Below are positions 51,580-60,011 of a stretch of DNA of 64,000 bases, piece after piece. The stretch covers positions 1 through 64,000 of the forward strand of contig CAYUPO010000006.1 of assembly GCA_964446685.1 (NCBI GenBank). Direction: 5' to 3'. This DNA comes from CAZWRN01 sp964446685. Lineage in GTDB: Bacteria > Patescibacteriota > Microgenomatia > Daviesbacterales > UBA10151. The notes under the pieces were generated by a model. The model saw only the letters and a program-made list of their open reading frames with translations, had not been told where the DNA came from and did no database searches. The position numbers were made by a program, and so were the translations under genes. Position 1 is the stretch's first letter. The number at the start of each line of letters is the position of its first letter.

Positions 51580-53388
51580 CTAAAGGTTTCTTAATTTGAC
51601 TGATAAATCCCGGAATCTTTTATTTAGCGTCTCCAGTGACTCGGCTTTGTCAAATTCCTGGGCATTTTTTATTTGCAGGGAAAGCTTTTCCAGGGAAGCT
51701 TTGATGAGCATTTTTTTAAGTTCAGCAATGACTGTTTCGATCTCTTTTTGCCAGGCTCCCCCCATCTCCAGTTTCTCATCTATTTCCATCAGATAGAGCC
51801 TGTCAATGGTTGGTATCAACTCGTTTGGCAGTGTTTTAGTAAAGTCAGAGATTTTAAAACTTTTTCCTTTAAAAGAAATAGTATCCAGGAAGATCACTAA
51901 CATGACATATAGCTGTTTTAGCTCTTCCTGGGTAAAGAGAGTTTCCGGAAAATTTGGAACATAGGTGTGCTCAGACGGGATATGAGTTAATAAAGCTATC
52001 AGGTACTCCTCCAGCAATTTACGCCGGCTGGTGGTCTTGGCTATGGTGTCGGTTCTGGGGGTAGGAAGAGCCTGAACCGGAGCTTTAGGCAGGCTGGTAG
52101 TAGAAATAGTGATGGTTTTAGATAAATTGTTAGTGTAATTTTCCAGCTCCTGCCTGATAAACTCGTCTTTGACCATTAACATCGCTGAGAGACGCTCAAT
52201 ATAATGTTCTTTGACAATTGGATCACTGATTTTATTCCAGATTGGCAACAATTCGGCCATAATCGAACGTTTGTCAGATGCTTTTTTGGCATCAAACCGC
52301 TTGCCGGTTGATTCCAGGTAATAATCATAGATTGGAGTGGCATTTTTAACAGCTTCTTCCCAGATCTGCGGATTTTTTAATACAGTTTCAGCGGTATCTT
52401 TTGCTCCTTCTATCTGAATTACTTTAAGATTCAGGCCGGCTCTGTCTGCCATTTCTATCCCCCTTCTGGCTGCTGCATCTCCGGCCAGATCAGTGTCAAA
52501 ACAGAGAGATAAGGTGTCTGTATACTTTTTTAAAGTTTCGATATGCTCCTCAGTAAAGGCTGTTCCTTTCGAAGCGACGACATTTTTTACTCCCGACTGA
52601 TAGGACATTAACATGTCCAGTTCACCCTCTACAATGATCGCTTCGTTTTTTTGTTTGATAGCGCTTTTAGTTAAATTAAGACCTAACAAGAATCTTCGTT
52701 TATCAAATAACTGAGTTTGGGGTGTATTGATGTATTTTGGCTCCTCTTTACCCAGAACCCTTCCTGAAAAGCCGATTATCCGCTCTCTGACATCCACCAG
52801 AGGAAACATGATTCTTCCCCGGAAGCGATCATAGCATCCGCTGTTAGATGGCACACAAAGACCTGCATCAACCATTTGTTGGACCGAGTAACCCCTTTTT
52901 TTCAGGAATTTGGTCAGAGTATCCCAACTTTGAGGTGCGTACCCAATGTTAAAGGTTTTGATTGTCTCGTCAGTCAATCCTCTTTTATGTAAATACTCTA
53001 AAGCAGCCTTTCCAATCTTATTCTCAGTCAGTAAGAAGTTAAAAAGCTGAGCGGCTTTTTGATTGGCGGCAAATAAAGGTTCTTTGGTATCAACCTCTTT
53101 TTTGTTGGATTTTTTGAGAGTTACTCCGGCTTTTTGGGCTAAGATTTCTAAAGCATCTTTAAAATCTAAAGAATCTTTCTCCATTAAAAACTTAAAATGA
53201 TCCCCTCCCCTGCCACAGCCAAAACAATGCCATATTCCTCTTTCGGGAGAGACCATAAAAGATGGGGTATGTTCACCATGAAAGGGACAGTTGGCTTTGT
53301 AGTTCACTCCAGCTTTTTTTAAAGTGATATATTCACCAATCAGATCAGTAATATTTATCTTAGATTTAATGAGTTCAATGTCGTCCAT
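51580..53388 (-). CDS. dnaG: DNA primase DnaG
   Basis: A 602-residue primase that makes RNA primers for replication. The CHC2 zinc finger is CPFHGEHTPSF...GIWHCFGCGRGG, the core has FRGRIMFPLVD and the TOPRIM motifs IIVEGELDML and DTDLAGDAA, followed by a helicase-binding C-terminal region. ATG 53388 (MDDIELIKSKIN) fits the family start better than ATG 53409; the 21 bases between come from repeat-like sequence. Confidence 0.94.
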   Translation of the reverse strand: MDDIELIKSKINITDLIGEYITLKKAGVNYKANCPFHGEHTPSFMVSPERGIWHCFGCGRGGDHFKFLMEKDSLDFKDALEILAQKAGVTLKKSNKKEVDTKEPLFAANQKAAQLFNFLLTENKIGKAALEYLHKRGLTDETIKTFNIGYAPQSWDTLTKFLKKRGYSVQQMVDAGLCVPSNSGCYDRFRGRIMFPLVDVRERIIGFSGRVLGKEEPKYINTPQTQLFDKRRFLLGLNLTKSAIKQKNEAIIVEGELDMLMSYQSGVKNVVASKGTAFTEEHIETLKKYTDTLSLCFDTDLAGDAAARRGIEMADRAGLNLKVIQIEGAKDTAETVLKNPQIWEEAVKNATPIYDYYLESTGKRFDAKKASDKRSIMAELLPIWNKISDPIVKEHYIERLSAMLMVKDEFIRQELENYTNNLSKTITISTTSLPKAPVQALPTPRTDTIAKTTSRRKLLEEYLIALLTHIPSEHTYVPNFPETLFTQEELKQLYVMLVIFLDTISFKGKSFKISDFTKTLPNELIPTIDRLYLMEIDEKLEMGGAWQKEIETVIAELKKMLIKASLEKLSLQIKNAQEFDKAESLETLNKRFRDLSVKLRNL

Positions 53389-53401
53389 AGGAGTTGAGAT
53401 A

Positions 53402-53462
53402 CGCAACATGCAATACGCAAAACGAAATTTTTTCGTATCTCGTGTCTCGTGTTGCGTGTCAC
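53402..53462. repeat. Short-motif repeat upstream of dnaG
   Basis: ATACGCAACATGCAATACGCAAAACG is followed after a T-run by CGTATCTCGTGTCTCGTGTTGCGTGTC, forming an imperfect hairpin made of repeats of a six- to eight-base motif. It lies just before dnaG and supplies part of the extended upstream frame. Confidence 0.6.
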
Positions 53463-53526
53463 CTCTAAGAATTTACAAGGGATAAGCGGATTTTAGCCCA
53501 AAAGAAAACCGAAAGCAAACATAGTT

Positions 53527-54939
53527 TTATTTAACCCAAATACAGTAAATTGATGTTCCGGGAATTAGCATTTGAGCGAGAATAGATTTATCTTTTTCAA
53601 ATTCCGATTTATTTGCTTCACTAACATAATGCATTAATTGTCTTCTCTCAGATTCCTGATTAGGGTTTAAAATCTGGATTTTAAAGCTCGGATTTTCTTC
53701 TCCTGCCCATTTAGCTAAATTAAATGCCCCAATTGGAATATGAATAAACCGATCATTAGGTAAGCCAACGGATATATTTAAAACCGGGGCGGTCTCGTTA
53801 TCAAATTTATCAGGAATGAATAGGCCTTTATCCAATTGAATCGGCAATTCGCTGGAAGCTGCTACTTGAGTTTTTTGTAAGTATTTATCTTTATAATAAT
53901 TGGGTGAGGATGAATGAGAGCGATAGAATGCTACAGGAACCATTAATGGTTCATTATTTAAATACGTAAGAGCAATATTTGAATTTTCCGGTAACTCACC
54001 CCAAACCGAAGTAATATTGTCTGATCTATCTTTACTCTGCCTAACCCCTATACCTCTTTCATCAGTATAGTATCCTCTCACATTTTTAGCTTTTATTTTT
54101 TGTAAAAAAGCTCCAGCCCAGGCAGAATCACCTTCTAATCCTCCATTTACTGTCAGGTCAGGAATTTTTAACTGAGGGTCTTTTTCGTGAAGATCCTGAA
54201 CATACTCATCCGGCCAATTATAAAGTTGATGCATCCATTCATGAATTAAACCCTCATCAATTAAGACATTATTTCCGTTCTTTTTAATGGAACGGATAAA
54301 TCCGGAAGCGGTGTAATTCTTGGTTTGGGGATGTATATCTCCTCGATAGTCAAAATCCATAAACCAGTTTCCATCAACACCCACAGACATAGGTGGCGGA
54401 TTTTTTTTGGGGTCTTCTGCCAAACTATCATCAACCACAATCACCCGTTTCAAAACTGTTTTAAGATCTACTGGATATGGATTTGTTTGGATTTTTCTAT
54501 TCATTTCTGTAATATTTGCATCTATCCAATCTAATAAATCCAACCCCCCTTGTTCAGCTCCTTGAGCAAATTTTTCCCATACTCTTTTGGTTACAGAAAG
54601 CTGTAGCAGGCGTTCATTTAATGGGGCTATTAATCGATATTTTTCAAATCGATTTTTTGGATTTTGGAGAAGATCCGGATAAAGCTGTTTTATCTGCAGA
54701 TCAATATTCTGATTTAATTTTTTTTCAAATTGAATGAACTCATCACTTGTTTTCAGTGGAGATTTCAAACCAAAAACTTCAACACCTTTGATTATTTCTG
54801 ATTCGATATTACCTGTTGGTTTGTTCTCAATCTGGGATAAAACATTTCTAGTTTCAATTCCAGCCAATGCCAAAGATCCAGCAGAAGCTAAACTATATTT
54901 ACCAAACTGTCTTCTGGAAAATTTTTTTATTTCGCTCAC
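53527..54939 (-). CDS. Tat-signal HExxH metallopeptidase-like protein
   Basis: A 470-residue exported protein. The N terminus KKFSRRQFGKYSLASAGS with the twin arginine and a hydrophobic stretch is a Tat signal. A zinc site is seen in GLIHEWMHQLYNWPDEY (HExxH; a later Asp/Glu may be the third ligand). The rest is not recognised. TTG 54957 would start a longer frame, but TATAAT (54946-54951) ends six bases before GTG 54939, which starts directly before the signal. Confidence 0.7.
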   Translation of the reverse strand: MSEIKKFSRRQFGKYSLASAGSLALAGIETRNVLSQIENKPTGNIESEIIKGVEVFGLKSPLKTSDEFIQFEKKLNQNIDLQIKQLYPDLLQNPKNRFEKYRLIAPLNERLLQLSVTKRVWEKFAQGAEQGGLDLLDWIDANITEMNRKIQTNPYPVDLKTVLKRVIVVDDSLAEDPKKNPPPMSVGVDGNWFMDFDYRGDIHPQTKNYTASGFIRSIKKNGNNVLIDEGLIHEWMHQLYNWPDEYVQDLHEKDPQLKIPDLTVNGGLEGDSAWAGAFLQKIKAKNVRGYYTDERGIGVRQSKDRSDNITSVWGELPENSNIALTYLNNEPLMVPVAFYRSHSSSPNYYKDKYLQKTQVAASSELPIQLDKGLFIPDKFDNETAPVLNISVGLPNDRFIHIPIGAFNLAKWAGEENPSFKIQILNPNQESERRQLMHYVSEANKSEFEKDKSILAQMLIPGTSIYCIWVK

Positions 54940-55051
54940 CAGTTCATTATAAAACAATAAGAGTTCCGAAAAGTTAATAATTGAGCTATAATCAGCTTCG
55001 GAAGTTCTGATTTCAGCTGATTCTGCTGATTTTTCGGATATATCCGTACTA

Positions 55052-55136
55052 GGAGAGGTCGCATAGTGGTCTAGTGCGCACGCTTGGAAAGCGTGTATAC
55101 CGCAAGGTATCGAGGGTTCAAATCCCTCCCTCTCCG
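55052..55136 (+). tRNA. tRNA-Ser(GGA)
   Basis: Type II tRNA with long variable arm: acceptor GGAGAGG/CCTCTCC, anticodon arm CACGC-TTGGAAA-GCGTG with anticodon GGA, T arm GAGGG-TTCAAAT-CCCTC, G73. CCA is not encoded. The T-arm/acceptor 3' end is repeated about 100 bases downstream in the element 55149-55239. Confidence 0.93.
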
Positions 55137-55148
55137 CATAATTTCTTT

Positions 55149-55239
55149 GAGCAAATAAACTGCTTTATTTGCGGATGGATTTGAAGGGTTTGGCGTTGTG
55201 CGATTGCGCCGACAAACACTCAAATCCCTACCTCTCCGC
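55149..55239 (+). repeat. tRNA-Ser-associated hairpin element, copy 1
   Basis: Structure: GCAAATAAA-CTGC-TTTATTTGC hairpin, then a stem GGATGGATTTGAAGGGTTTG.../...CAAACACTCAAATCC. The end, CTCAAATCCCTACCTCTCCGC, matches the 3' end of tRNA-Ser. Nearly identical sequence is present at 63481-63568 in the opposite orientation, again just downstream of a tRNA-Ser; only the central loop differs. Confidence 0.8.
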
Positions 55240-55304
55240 TATTTTTCAAGGGTAAATCAACTACTTTGCTTGTATTTTAAGTTCAAAAGTACTACATTAA
55301 TCCT

Positions 55305-55922
55305 ATGGATAAGACATTTCCCCGAAGTGAAGCTCTTAAATTTGGCTGGGAGACGGCTAAGAAGAATATTAAATTTTTTGTGGTTGTTTTACTGATTTTG
55401 ACTGTGATCAGTTATATCTTTAGTAGTTTGGATACGGCTTTTGATGAGGATCAGGTCATGCTTAGATTTATAGTTGGTATCATCAGCTGGGTTGTTTCCA
55501 GTATTACAAGCATTGGACTGATTAAAATTGCGCTTAATTTTGTGGAGAAAAAAGAATCAAAATACGGTGATTTATTTGCTCACTATGACAGAACCGTAAA
55601 TTATATGGCGGGCAGTATTTTGTATGGACTGGTTGTTGGACTTGGTTTGATTTTACTTATTATTCCTGGCATTTATCTGGGGCTCAGGATGCAGTTTTTT
55701 AGTTATTTCACGGTTGAAAAAAATATCGGACCGGTTCAGGCATTGAAAGCCAGCTGGAAAATAACAGAAGGATTAACTTTGAAATTGCTGCTTTATGGAC
55801 TAGTAGTAACAGGTATAAATATTCTGGGAGCGTTGTGCTTACTTATCGGACTTTTCTGGACAGTTCCTACCACTCAGGTTGCCACTGCCTATCTTTTCAA
55901 ACATTTATCTAAGAAGAACTAA
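55305..55922 (+). CDS. Polytopic membrane protein (YciC/DUF975-like)
   Basis: A 205-residue protein with about five helices. LLLIIPGIYLGLRMQFF and ALKASWKITEG resemble the DUF975/GPDPase-membrane-domain family conserved motif (G-I-Y-x-x-x-R ... A-x-x-x-S-x-x-x-T-x-G). Function unknown. TACATT (55293-55298) is six bases before ATG 55305. It overlaps the convergent tlyA gene end by 14 bases. Confidence 0.7.
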   Translation: MDKTFPRSEALKFGWETAKKNIKFFVVVLLILTVISYIFSSLDTAFDEDQVMLRFIVGIISWVVSSITSIGLIKIALNFVEKKESKYGDLFAHYDRTVNYMAGSILYGLVVGLGLILLIIPGIYLGLRMQFFSYFTVEKNIGPVQALKASWKITEGLTLKLLLYGLVVTGINILGALCLLIGLFWTVPTTQVATAYLFKHLSKKN

Positions 55923-56622
55923 TTAACAGCAGATATTCATGATTTCCCCCACCCCCCAAAATTGGTGAATCAATAGATTCTTGAATCTTAAATCCTAAAT
56001 CCTGAATCTGCAAAATCACTTTTTCTTTAATTATTTCAGCTTTTTCTATTGGTAATACTCCCTTTACTAAATCTTTTTTGTCTGATTGATAATGTGGTTT
56101 AAGTAAAGCAATAATTTGGCCTGATGGTTTGAGAAACTTTTGGACAACCGGTAATATTTTTTCTAACTTAGTCCAGGAAGCATCAATGGTAATCAGATCG
56201 ACCAATTGATCCTCCCCCTTTTCTCTATTGTCACCCTCTGTTTGCCAACCGTCATTCCCGCGGAAGCGGGAATCTATACCAATACCCTTCTTTTTATTTT
56301 GAAGACCTTTGGTCTTTTCATTTAATGGATTCCCCTTTTCAGGGGAATGACGATTGGAGGTTGGGAGAGAGTCAAGGTAGAGAATGTTGGTTCTTTCCAT
56401 TACTACTACTCTTGGGTCATTGCGGAGCGTCCAGGCAAATTCGCCATAAGCTGTATCTACTGCATAAACTTTAGCTGCACCATTTTGAAGAAGACAATCG
56501 ACAAAACCACCAGTAGATGAACCAACATCAAGCACTACAAAACCTGTAACATTGAGGCCAAATTGCTCAATAGCATGCTGCATTTTAAGACCCCCTCGGG
56601 AAACAAATTGTTTTTGATTCAT
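55909..56622 (-). CDS. tlyA: TlyA-like rRNA 2'-O-methyltransferase with REP insertion
   Basis: A 237-residue FtsJ-type Rossmann methyltransferase of the TlyA group: FVSRGGLKMQHAIEQF, VVLDVGSSTGGFVDCLLQNGA, VYAVDTAYGEF and LLKPHYQ. The S4 RNA-binding domain normally in front of FVSRGGLK is missing; the start ATG overlaps the upstream stop (TGATG). Between the strand ending YLDSLP (residue 87) and the next, DLITIDASW (142), is a foreign 50-residue segment encoded by three palindromes in the same frame (DSRFRGNDG is typical of such repeats). Family members methylate ribosomal RNA. Confidence 0.85.
   Translation of the reverse strand: MNQKQFVSRGGLKMQHAIEQFGLNVTGFVVLDVGSSTGGFVDCLLQNGAAKVYAVDTAYGEFAWTLRNDPRVVVMERTNILYLDSLPTSNRHSPEKGNPLNEKTKGLQNKKKGIGIDSRFRGNDGWQTEGDNREKGEDQLVDLITIDASWTKLEKILPVVQKFLKPSGQIIALLKPHYQSDKKDLVKGVLPIEKAEIIKEKVILQIQDLGFKIQESIDSPILGGGGNHEYLLLISSS
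56250..56352. repeat. Three palindromes inside the tlyA coding sequence
   Basis: GTCATTCCCGCGGAAGCGGGAAT (56251-56273), GAAGACC-TTT-GGTCTTTTC (56301-56319) and GGATTCCCCTTTTCAGGGGAATG (56327-56349). They are read in frame without a stop. The first is the same family as 63398-63424. Confidence 0.85.
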
Positions 56623-57245
56623 CAGCCTAGTAGCCTTTCAACTGACTCATATGGATTTGCTATTTTCTCAGCCATCATTCTTCTGAATTCGGAAAACATT
56701 TCTATATCAGTTTCTAAAGGAAAGGGTACTTTTAATACGGGTATTATCGGAACCTGATCAATAAAACCATTTGGATCTGGATTTCTTTCAACAATAGCAA
56801 CGGCTCTGTTAACTACTAGACCATTCCTCATCATTATATTCCGCAGGTCCATAATCTGTTCTCCATTTGTATTAACACTTACTACAGCAGTTACACTTGG
56901 ATGAGTGTATTTTTCAAATGGAGTACCCCATTGGTATTGCCCATATTCATCTACTTCAGTTACTGGTAGCTCCACTCCCTGGGTGGATAGATATTTTCCT
57001 ATTTCTTTTAGCCAGTGTACATCTCCATCATCTATTCTTCCGACTACTCCCTGTGTTGATGTCTTTAAAACTTGTTCGGCTGCATATCTGGATAAAAGAT
57101 ATCTGTGAAGAGCGAGTTTTGCAGGAACGATCTTTTTATCTGAAAAAAGTGTTGGCCCTCGAAATCGGAAACAATATAATCCGGTGTCAGCATTATCTTG
57201 AATACGATGACTAATTAATTCTTTTATCCGGGGAATGGCTGACAT
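56622..57245 (-). CDS. Phosphoribosyltransferase-like protein (divergent)
   Basis: A 207-residue soluble protein. The segment VTAVVSVNTNGEQIMDLRNIMMRNG, then AVAIVERNP, looks like the PRPP loop and following strand of type I phosphoribosyltransferases (hydrophobic strand, then V-D-D-V-x-T-T-G in the family), but the acidic pair is replaced (SVN), so activity is uncertain. A regulatory or degenerate role is possible. It is in an operon with NUDIX (one base apart) and tlyA (stop/start overlap). Confidence 0.5.
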   Translation of the reverse strand: MSAIPRIKELISHRIQDNADTGLYCFRFRGPTLFSDKKIVPAKLALHRYLLSRYAAEQVLKTSTQGVVGRIDDGDVHWLKEIGKYLSTQGVELPVTEVDEYGQYQWGTPFEKYTHPSVTAVVSVNTNGEQIMDLRNIMMRNGLVVNRAVAIVERNPDPNGFIDQVPIIPVLKVPFPLETDIEMFSEFRRMMAEKIANPYESVERLLG

Positions 57246-57246
57246 A

Positions 57247-57684
57247 TTAGATTAATTCTTTGGCTTTTTTAAGTAAATCTTTATCTTTGGGATAACTCAG
57301 TTTTTTTAAAGCCTCTTCATACGGTAGCCAAATGACGTCTGAGACTTCTTCAATCTGGGCTTTTGTTTCCCCTTCTAAATACTTCATTAAAAAAATAGTG
57401 ACTACTTTAAAAATCTTTTCCTCATTTTTGGTTAAGACATATTTTGAGTTGCCTATTTTTTCGATGATTTCGGCTTTAATCCCGGTTTCTTCCTCCACTT
57501 CTCTGACAGCCGCCTCTTCATTGCTCTCCCCTTCTTCGAGATGTCCTTTGGGAAAACCCCACCAGGTTTCACCAGGTCTATTCATCCGCGAATTTTCGAT
57601 CAACAAAAATTCCCAAGTATCCTTGGTAAATTTATCCTGAGATTGGCGAAGGACTATCCCACCTGAAGAAAATTCATTTTTCAT
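57247..57684 (-). CDS. NUDIX hydrolase
   Basis: A 145-residue NUDIX protein: GFPKGHLEEGESNEEAAV followed by REVEEETGI is the complete Nudix box (G-x5-E-x7-R-E-U-x-E-E-x-G-U). It hydrolyses nucleoside diphosphate-linked substrates; the preceding ENSRMNRPGETWWGFPKG is like diadenosine-polyphosphate and MutT-related enzymes. First gene of the operon with 56622 and tlyA. Confidence 0.9.
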   Translation of the reverse strand: MKNEFSSGGIVLRQSQDKFTKDTWEFLLIENSRMNRPGETWWGFPKGHLEEGESNEEAAVREVEEETGIKAEIIEKIGNSKYVLTKNEEKIFKVVTIFLMKYLEGETKAQIEEVSDVIWLPYEEALKKLSYPKDKDLLKKAKELI

Positions 57685-57764
57685 AACTGCCCAAATTTTA
57701 CACTACTAGAGGGTTTTTAGACAGTTGATATTATTTGATTATTTTTCTTACTAATTCGTCACCG

Positions 57765-57940
57765 TTGACAGGCAATATAAGTCACAGCTTATAATCCTAC
57801 TCATCAATACTATTTAAGTTTACATTGATGCAACTGCCCAAACTAAATATATTACTTTTATGCCTAAACCAGACCTCTTCCAAGAGTCTGGTTTTTTTGT
57901 GGGTTTAAAAACAATCTTTGAAAGGAGGTGAAATTTAAAA
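57765..57940 (+). promoter_or_regulatory. Long leader with terminator before the TasA-like gene
   Basis: Promoter TTGACA (57765-57770), 19 bases, TATAAT (57790-57795). The leader of about 140 bases contains a terminator hairpin CCAGACCTCTT/AAGAGTCTGG followed by seven T (57869-57898), an open frame of 26 codons spanning it (57828-57908), and then AAAGGAGGTGA before ATG 57941. This layout suggests conditional read-through rather than a simple leader. Confidence 0.6.
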
Positions 57941-58522
57941 ATGAATAAAAAAATAGCAATGAGTATGCTGTCTATCGTTGCTGCTCTAACTTTAATGGGA
58001 GGCGCAACATATGCACAATTTGTATCAACCGCAACTCTTGATAACAATACTTTTGCAACTGGAGATGCTGAACTTCAAATTGCACCCGATGTTACTAATG
58101 CACCTGGTACGTATGCATCATCAATTACGGGATTTAGTGCAACTGGACTAATATTTCCTGGTTATAGTGAGAATTTTAAGTTCTGGTTAAAGAATACCAG
58201 TGCATCATCTATATCTTTAGATAGTATTGCCAAATTTGTTGACGTAACAGGAGGATCAGAACTTCTACAAGACGCTTTACAAGTTACTTTCACCTGTACA
58301 AGAATAGGAGACAGTGTAGTAACCGTAGCTGGTCCTTTTTCAGTGAATGCTTGGGAAGCAGGACAGGCTCCTGTCGGTACTTTATTGGGTGGAAATGTCG
58401 CGGCAAGTGAGGCACAGTGTGTTATGAATGCAACACTGCCTTTATCAGCTGATAACACTGTACAAAATAGTACTGTAAGTTTTGATGCTAAATTTGATGC
58501 TACACAAGTTGTAGCTCCTTAA
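57941..58522 (+). CDS. TasA/camelysin-like exported protein
   Basis: A 193-residue secreted protein. A long signal peptide ends near ATYAQF, followed by STATLDNNTFATGDAELQI: the opening of TasA, camelysin and SipW-dependent proteins, where a short N-terminal segment precedes the fibre-forming domain. The rest is beta-rich, ending in FDAKFDATQVV. In Bacillus TasA forms biofilm fibres. It is directly upstream of a SipW-like signal peptidase gene. AAAGGAGGTGA sits before ATG. Confidence 0.78.
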   Translation: MNKKIAMSMLSIVAALTLMGGATYAQFVSTATLDNNTFATGDAELQIAPDVTNAPGTYASSITGFSATGLIFPGYSENFKFWLKNTSASSISLDSIAKFVDVTGGSELLQDALQVTFTCTRIGDSVVTVAGPFSVNAWEAGQAPVGTLLGGNVAASEAQCVMNATLPLSADNTVQNSTVSFDAKFDATQVVAP

Positions 58523-58530
58523 GTTTTTTT

Positions 58531-58577
58531 TAGTAAAGTCCGGTAGTAGGGACCGCAGAAGTCTGCTACCGGCTTTA
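58531..58577 (+). terminator. Hairpin after the TasA-like gene
   Basis: AAAG-CCGGTAG and CTACCGG-CTTT arms with a 20-base centre lie just after the stop, with a short T-rich end. Probable terminator between the TasA-like and signal peptidase genes. Confidence 0.6.
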
Positions 58578-58595
58578 CTTCAGTAATCTAGATTT

Positions 58596-59156
58596 ATGAA
58601 ATATTTATTTTATACACAGGCGGGTTTGAGGATTATTTTAACTGCCCTTATTTATACGCTTTTTCCCCTGGTTGTCATCACATTGCTAACTGCAAAAGCC
58701 AATTTTATTCCAGGGTTTAATTCTTTTACTGTTTTAACTGGCTCAATGGAACCATTAGTTCCGGTTGGCAGTATTGTCTATGTCGTCAATTCTCAAAGTT
58801 ATAGCATTGGCGATATTATTTCTTTTGATGTTGGGAAAATAAATGTCACTCACAGGATAGTAGATATTGTTAGAAAAGATAATCAGCTTTTTTACAGAAC
58901 AAAAGGAGATGCCAATTCATCTATAGACAATGAACTTGTTCCAGCCAATAAAGTAACAGGTGAAATACTTTTTCATTTCCCTTATCTGGGAAAATTTATT
59001 TCTTTTCTCAGAAGCGTGCCAGGCTTTTTGATGTTTATTGTTTTTCCTACTTTGGTATTTGTGGGTTTTGAGCTTTGGAATATTAAGAAAGAAATTGAGA
59101 GGGAAACTGAAAAAAGGGTAATTAGAAAAATGCGGCAGCAATTTGGGTTAAGCTAA
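58596..59156 (+). CDS. Signal peptidase I, SipW/ER type
   Basis: A 186-residue signal peptidase: N-terminal helix, GSMEP with catalytic Ser, SIGDIISF, and THRI where His replaces the bacterial Lys, followed by YRTKGDANSSIDN, the SipW/archaeal/ER-type signature. A C-terminal helix and basic tail follow. It is expected to process the TasA-like protein and probably the 59287 protein. TAATCT (58584-58589) is six bases before ATG 58596. Confidence 0.9.
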   Translation: MKYLFYTQAGLRIILTALIYTLFPLVVITLLTAKANFIPGFNSFTVLTGSMEPLVPVGSIVYVVNSQSYSIGDIISFDVGKINVTHRIVDIVRKDNQLFYRTKGDANSSIDNELVPANKVTGEILFHFPYLGKFISFLRSVPGFLMFIVFPTLVFVGFELWNIKKEIERETEKRVIRKMRQQFGLS

Positions 59157-59159
59157 ACC

Positions 59160-59226
59160 CTATCCCGGCGAAAGCCGGGATCTATATAAATGGCCATCAA
59201 TGGATCCCGTATCTAGTACGGGATGC
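59160..59226. repeat. Two dispersed palindromes after the signal peptidase gene
   Basis: ATCCCGGCGAAAGCCGGGAT (59162-59181) and GGATCCCGTATCTAGTACGGGAT (59201-59223). They are of the same general family as 63398-63424. Confidence 0.7.
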
Positions 59227-59286
59227 GAATGAAATAGAAAATGGATGCGGACTGATTACGGGGTATGGCTTAAGGAAAAGAGCAGT

Positions 59287-59925
59287 ATGCGGAAGATTTT
59301 TTTTAGTATTAATATTTTATTTTTGGTATTGGTGGTTTTTCCAACCTCTGGGATCTTTGGGCTTTTTAATAGCAGTGCAGCTGTTGCTGATAATACTTTT
59401 TCAACAGCTTTAGTTTTTCCTACCCTTACCCCATCCCCAACTCCATCTTCCAGCTCAACACCTCAACCTTCCTCTTCCCCTACTCAGAATCCTTCTTCTG
59501 CTCCTTTACCAGAATTCCCAAATTGTCCAGCAGATCCAGGAACAGCAGTTAATGGTAAAAGCTGGTCAGTCGGATATGCGCAGGGTTGGCATTGGATTAT
59601 TTTTGAAGGGATGAAGTTTGGTTCTGATTATGTCTATTATCTGGATGGCAAAGACAAAGTATTGCAGTGTTATTATCCAATTCCGCGAACTGACAGTGGT
59701 ATCCAAACGAATTGGCTGAAAAAAACCAGTAACATCGAAGGCTATTTTGAGTGGCCGCAGGGGCTTGATTTTGGACTCAGTCCAGGGGCATACATTACAA
59801 AAAATATAAACTTCTCAACCCAAGTCACTCCCCCACCAAGCGCCACACCATCACCCACCCCTTCCCCAGCACCCGTTGAAAATGTAATTAATGAATCATC
59901 ACCTAGCGCAGAATTAGAAAGTTAG
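59287..59925 (+). CDS. SipW-dependent-like surface protein with Pro/Ser linker
   Basis: A 212-residue secreted protein. A signal helix (about 3-23) is followed by AAVADNTFSTALVF, a second SipW-type N terminus, then a low-complexity PTPSPSSSTPQP linker, a globular region (CPADPGTAVNGK to FGLSPGAYITKN) and a second Pro-rich end. Start ATG 59287 follows AAGGAAAAG; TTG/ATG 59245 is possible but lies before the -10-like TATGGC. It is an accessory component of the TasA/SipW module by position. Confidence 0.7.
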   Translation: MRKIFFSINILFLVLVVFPTSGIFGLFNSSAAVADNTFSTALVFPTLTPSPTPSSSSTPQPSSSPTQNPSSAPLPEFPNCPADPGTAVNGKSWSVGYAQGWHWIIFEGMKFGSDYVYYLDGKDKVLQCYYPIPRTDSGIQTNWLKKTSNIEGYFEWPQGLDFGLSPGAYITKNINFSTQVTPPPSATPSPTPSPAPVENVINESSPSAELES

Positions 59926-60011
59926 CGGAGGGTGCAGGATTCGAACCTGTGAGCCGCTTACGCAGCAATTGTTTTCGAAACAATCTCCTTAAACCACTCG
60001 GACAACCCTCC
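59926..60011 (-). tRNA. tRNA-Ser(CGA)
   Basis: Type II tRNA: acceptor GGAGGGT/ACCCTCC, anticodon arm ATTGT-TTCGAAA-ACAAT with anticodon CGA, variable arm, T arm CAGG-TTCGAAT-CCTG, G73. CCA not encoded. It begins one base after the surface protein gene on the other strand. Confidence 0.92.

Noticed and set aside
55140..55240. A second complete tRNA-Ser after tRNA-Ser(GGA)
   Set aside because: Only the T-arm/acceptor 3' end is present; there is no anticodon arm, and the sequence matches the repeat element at 63481-63568.
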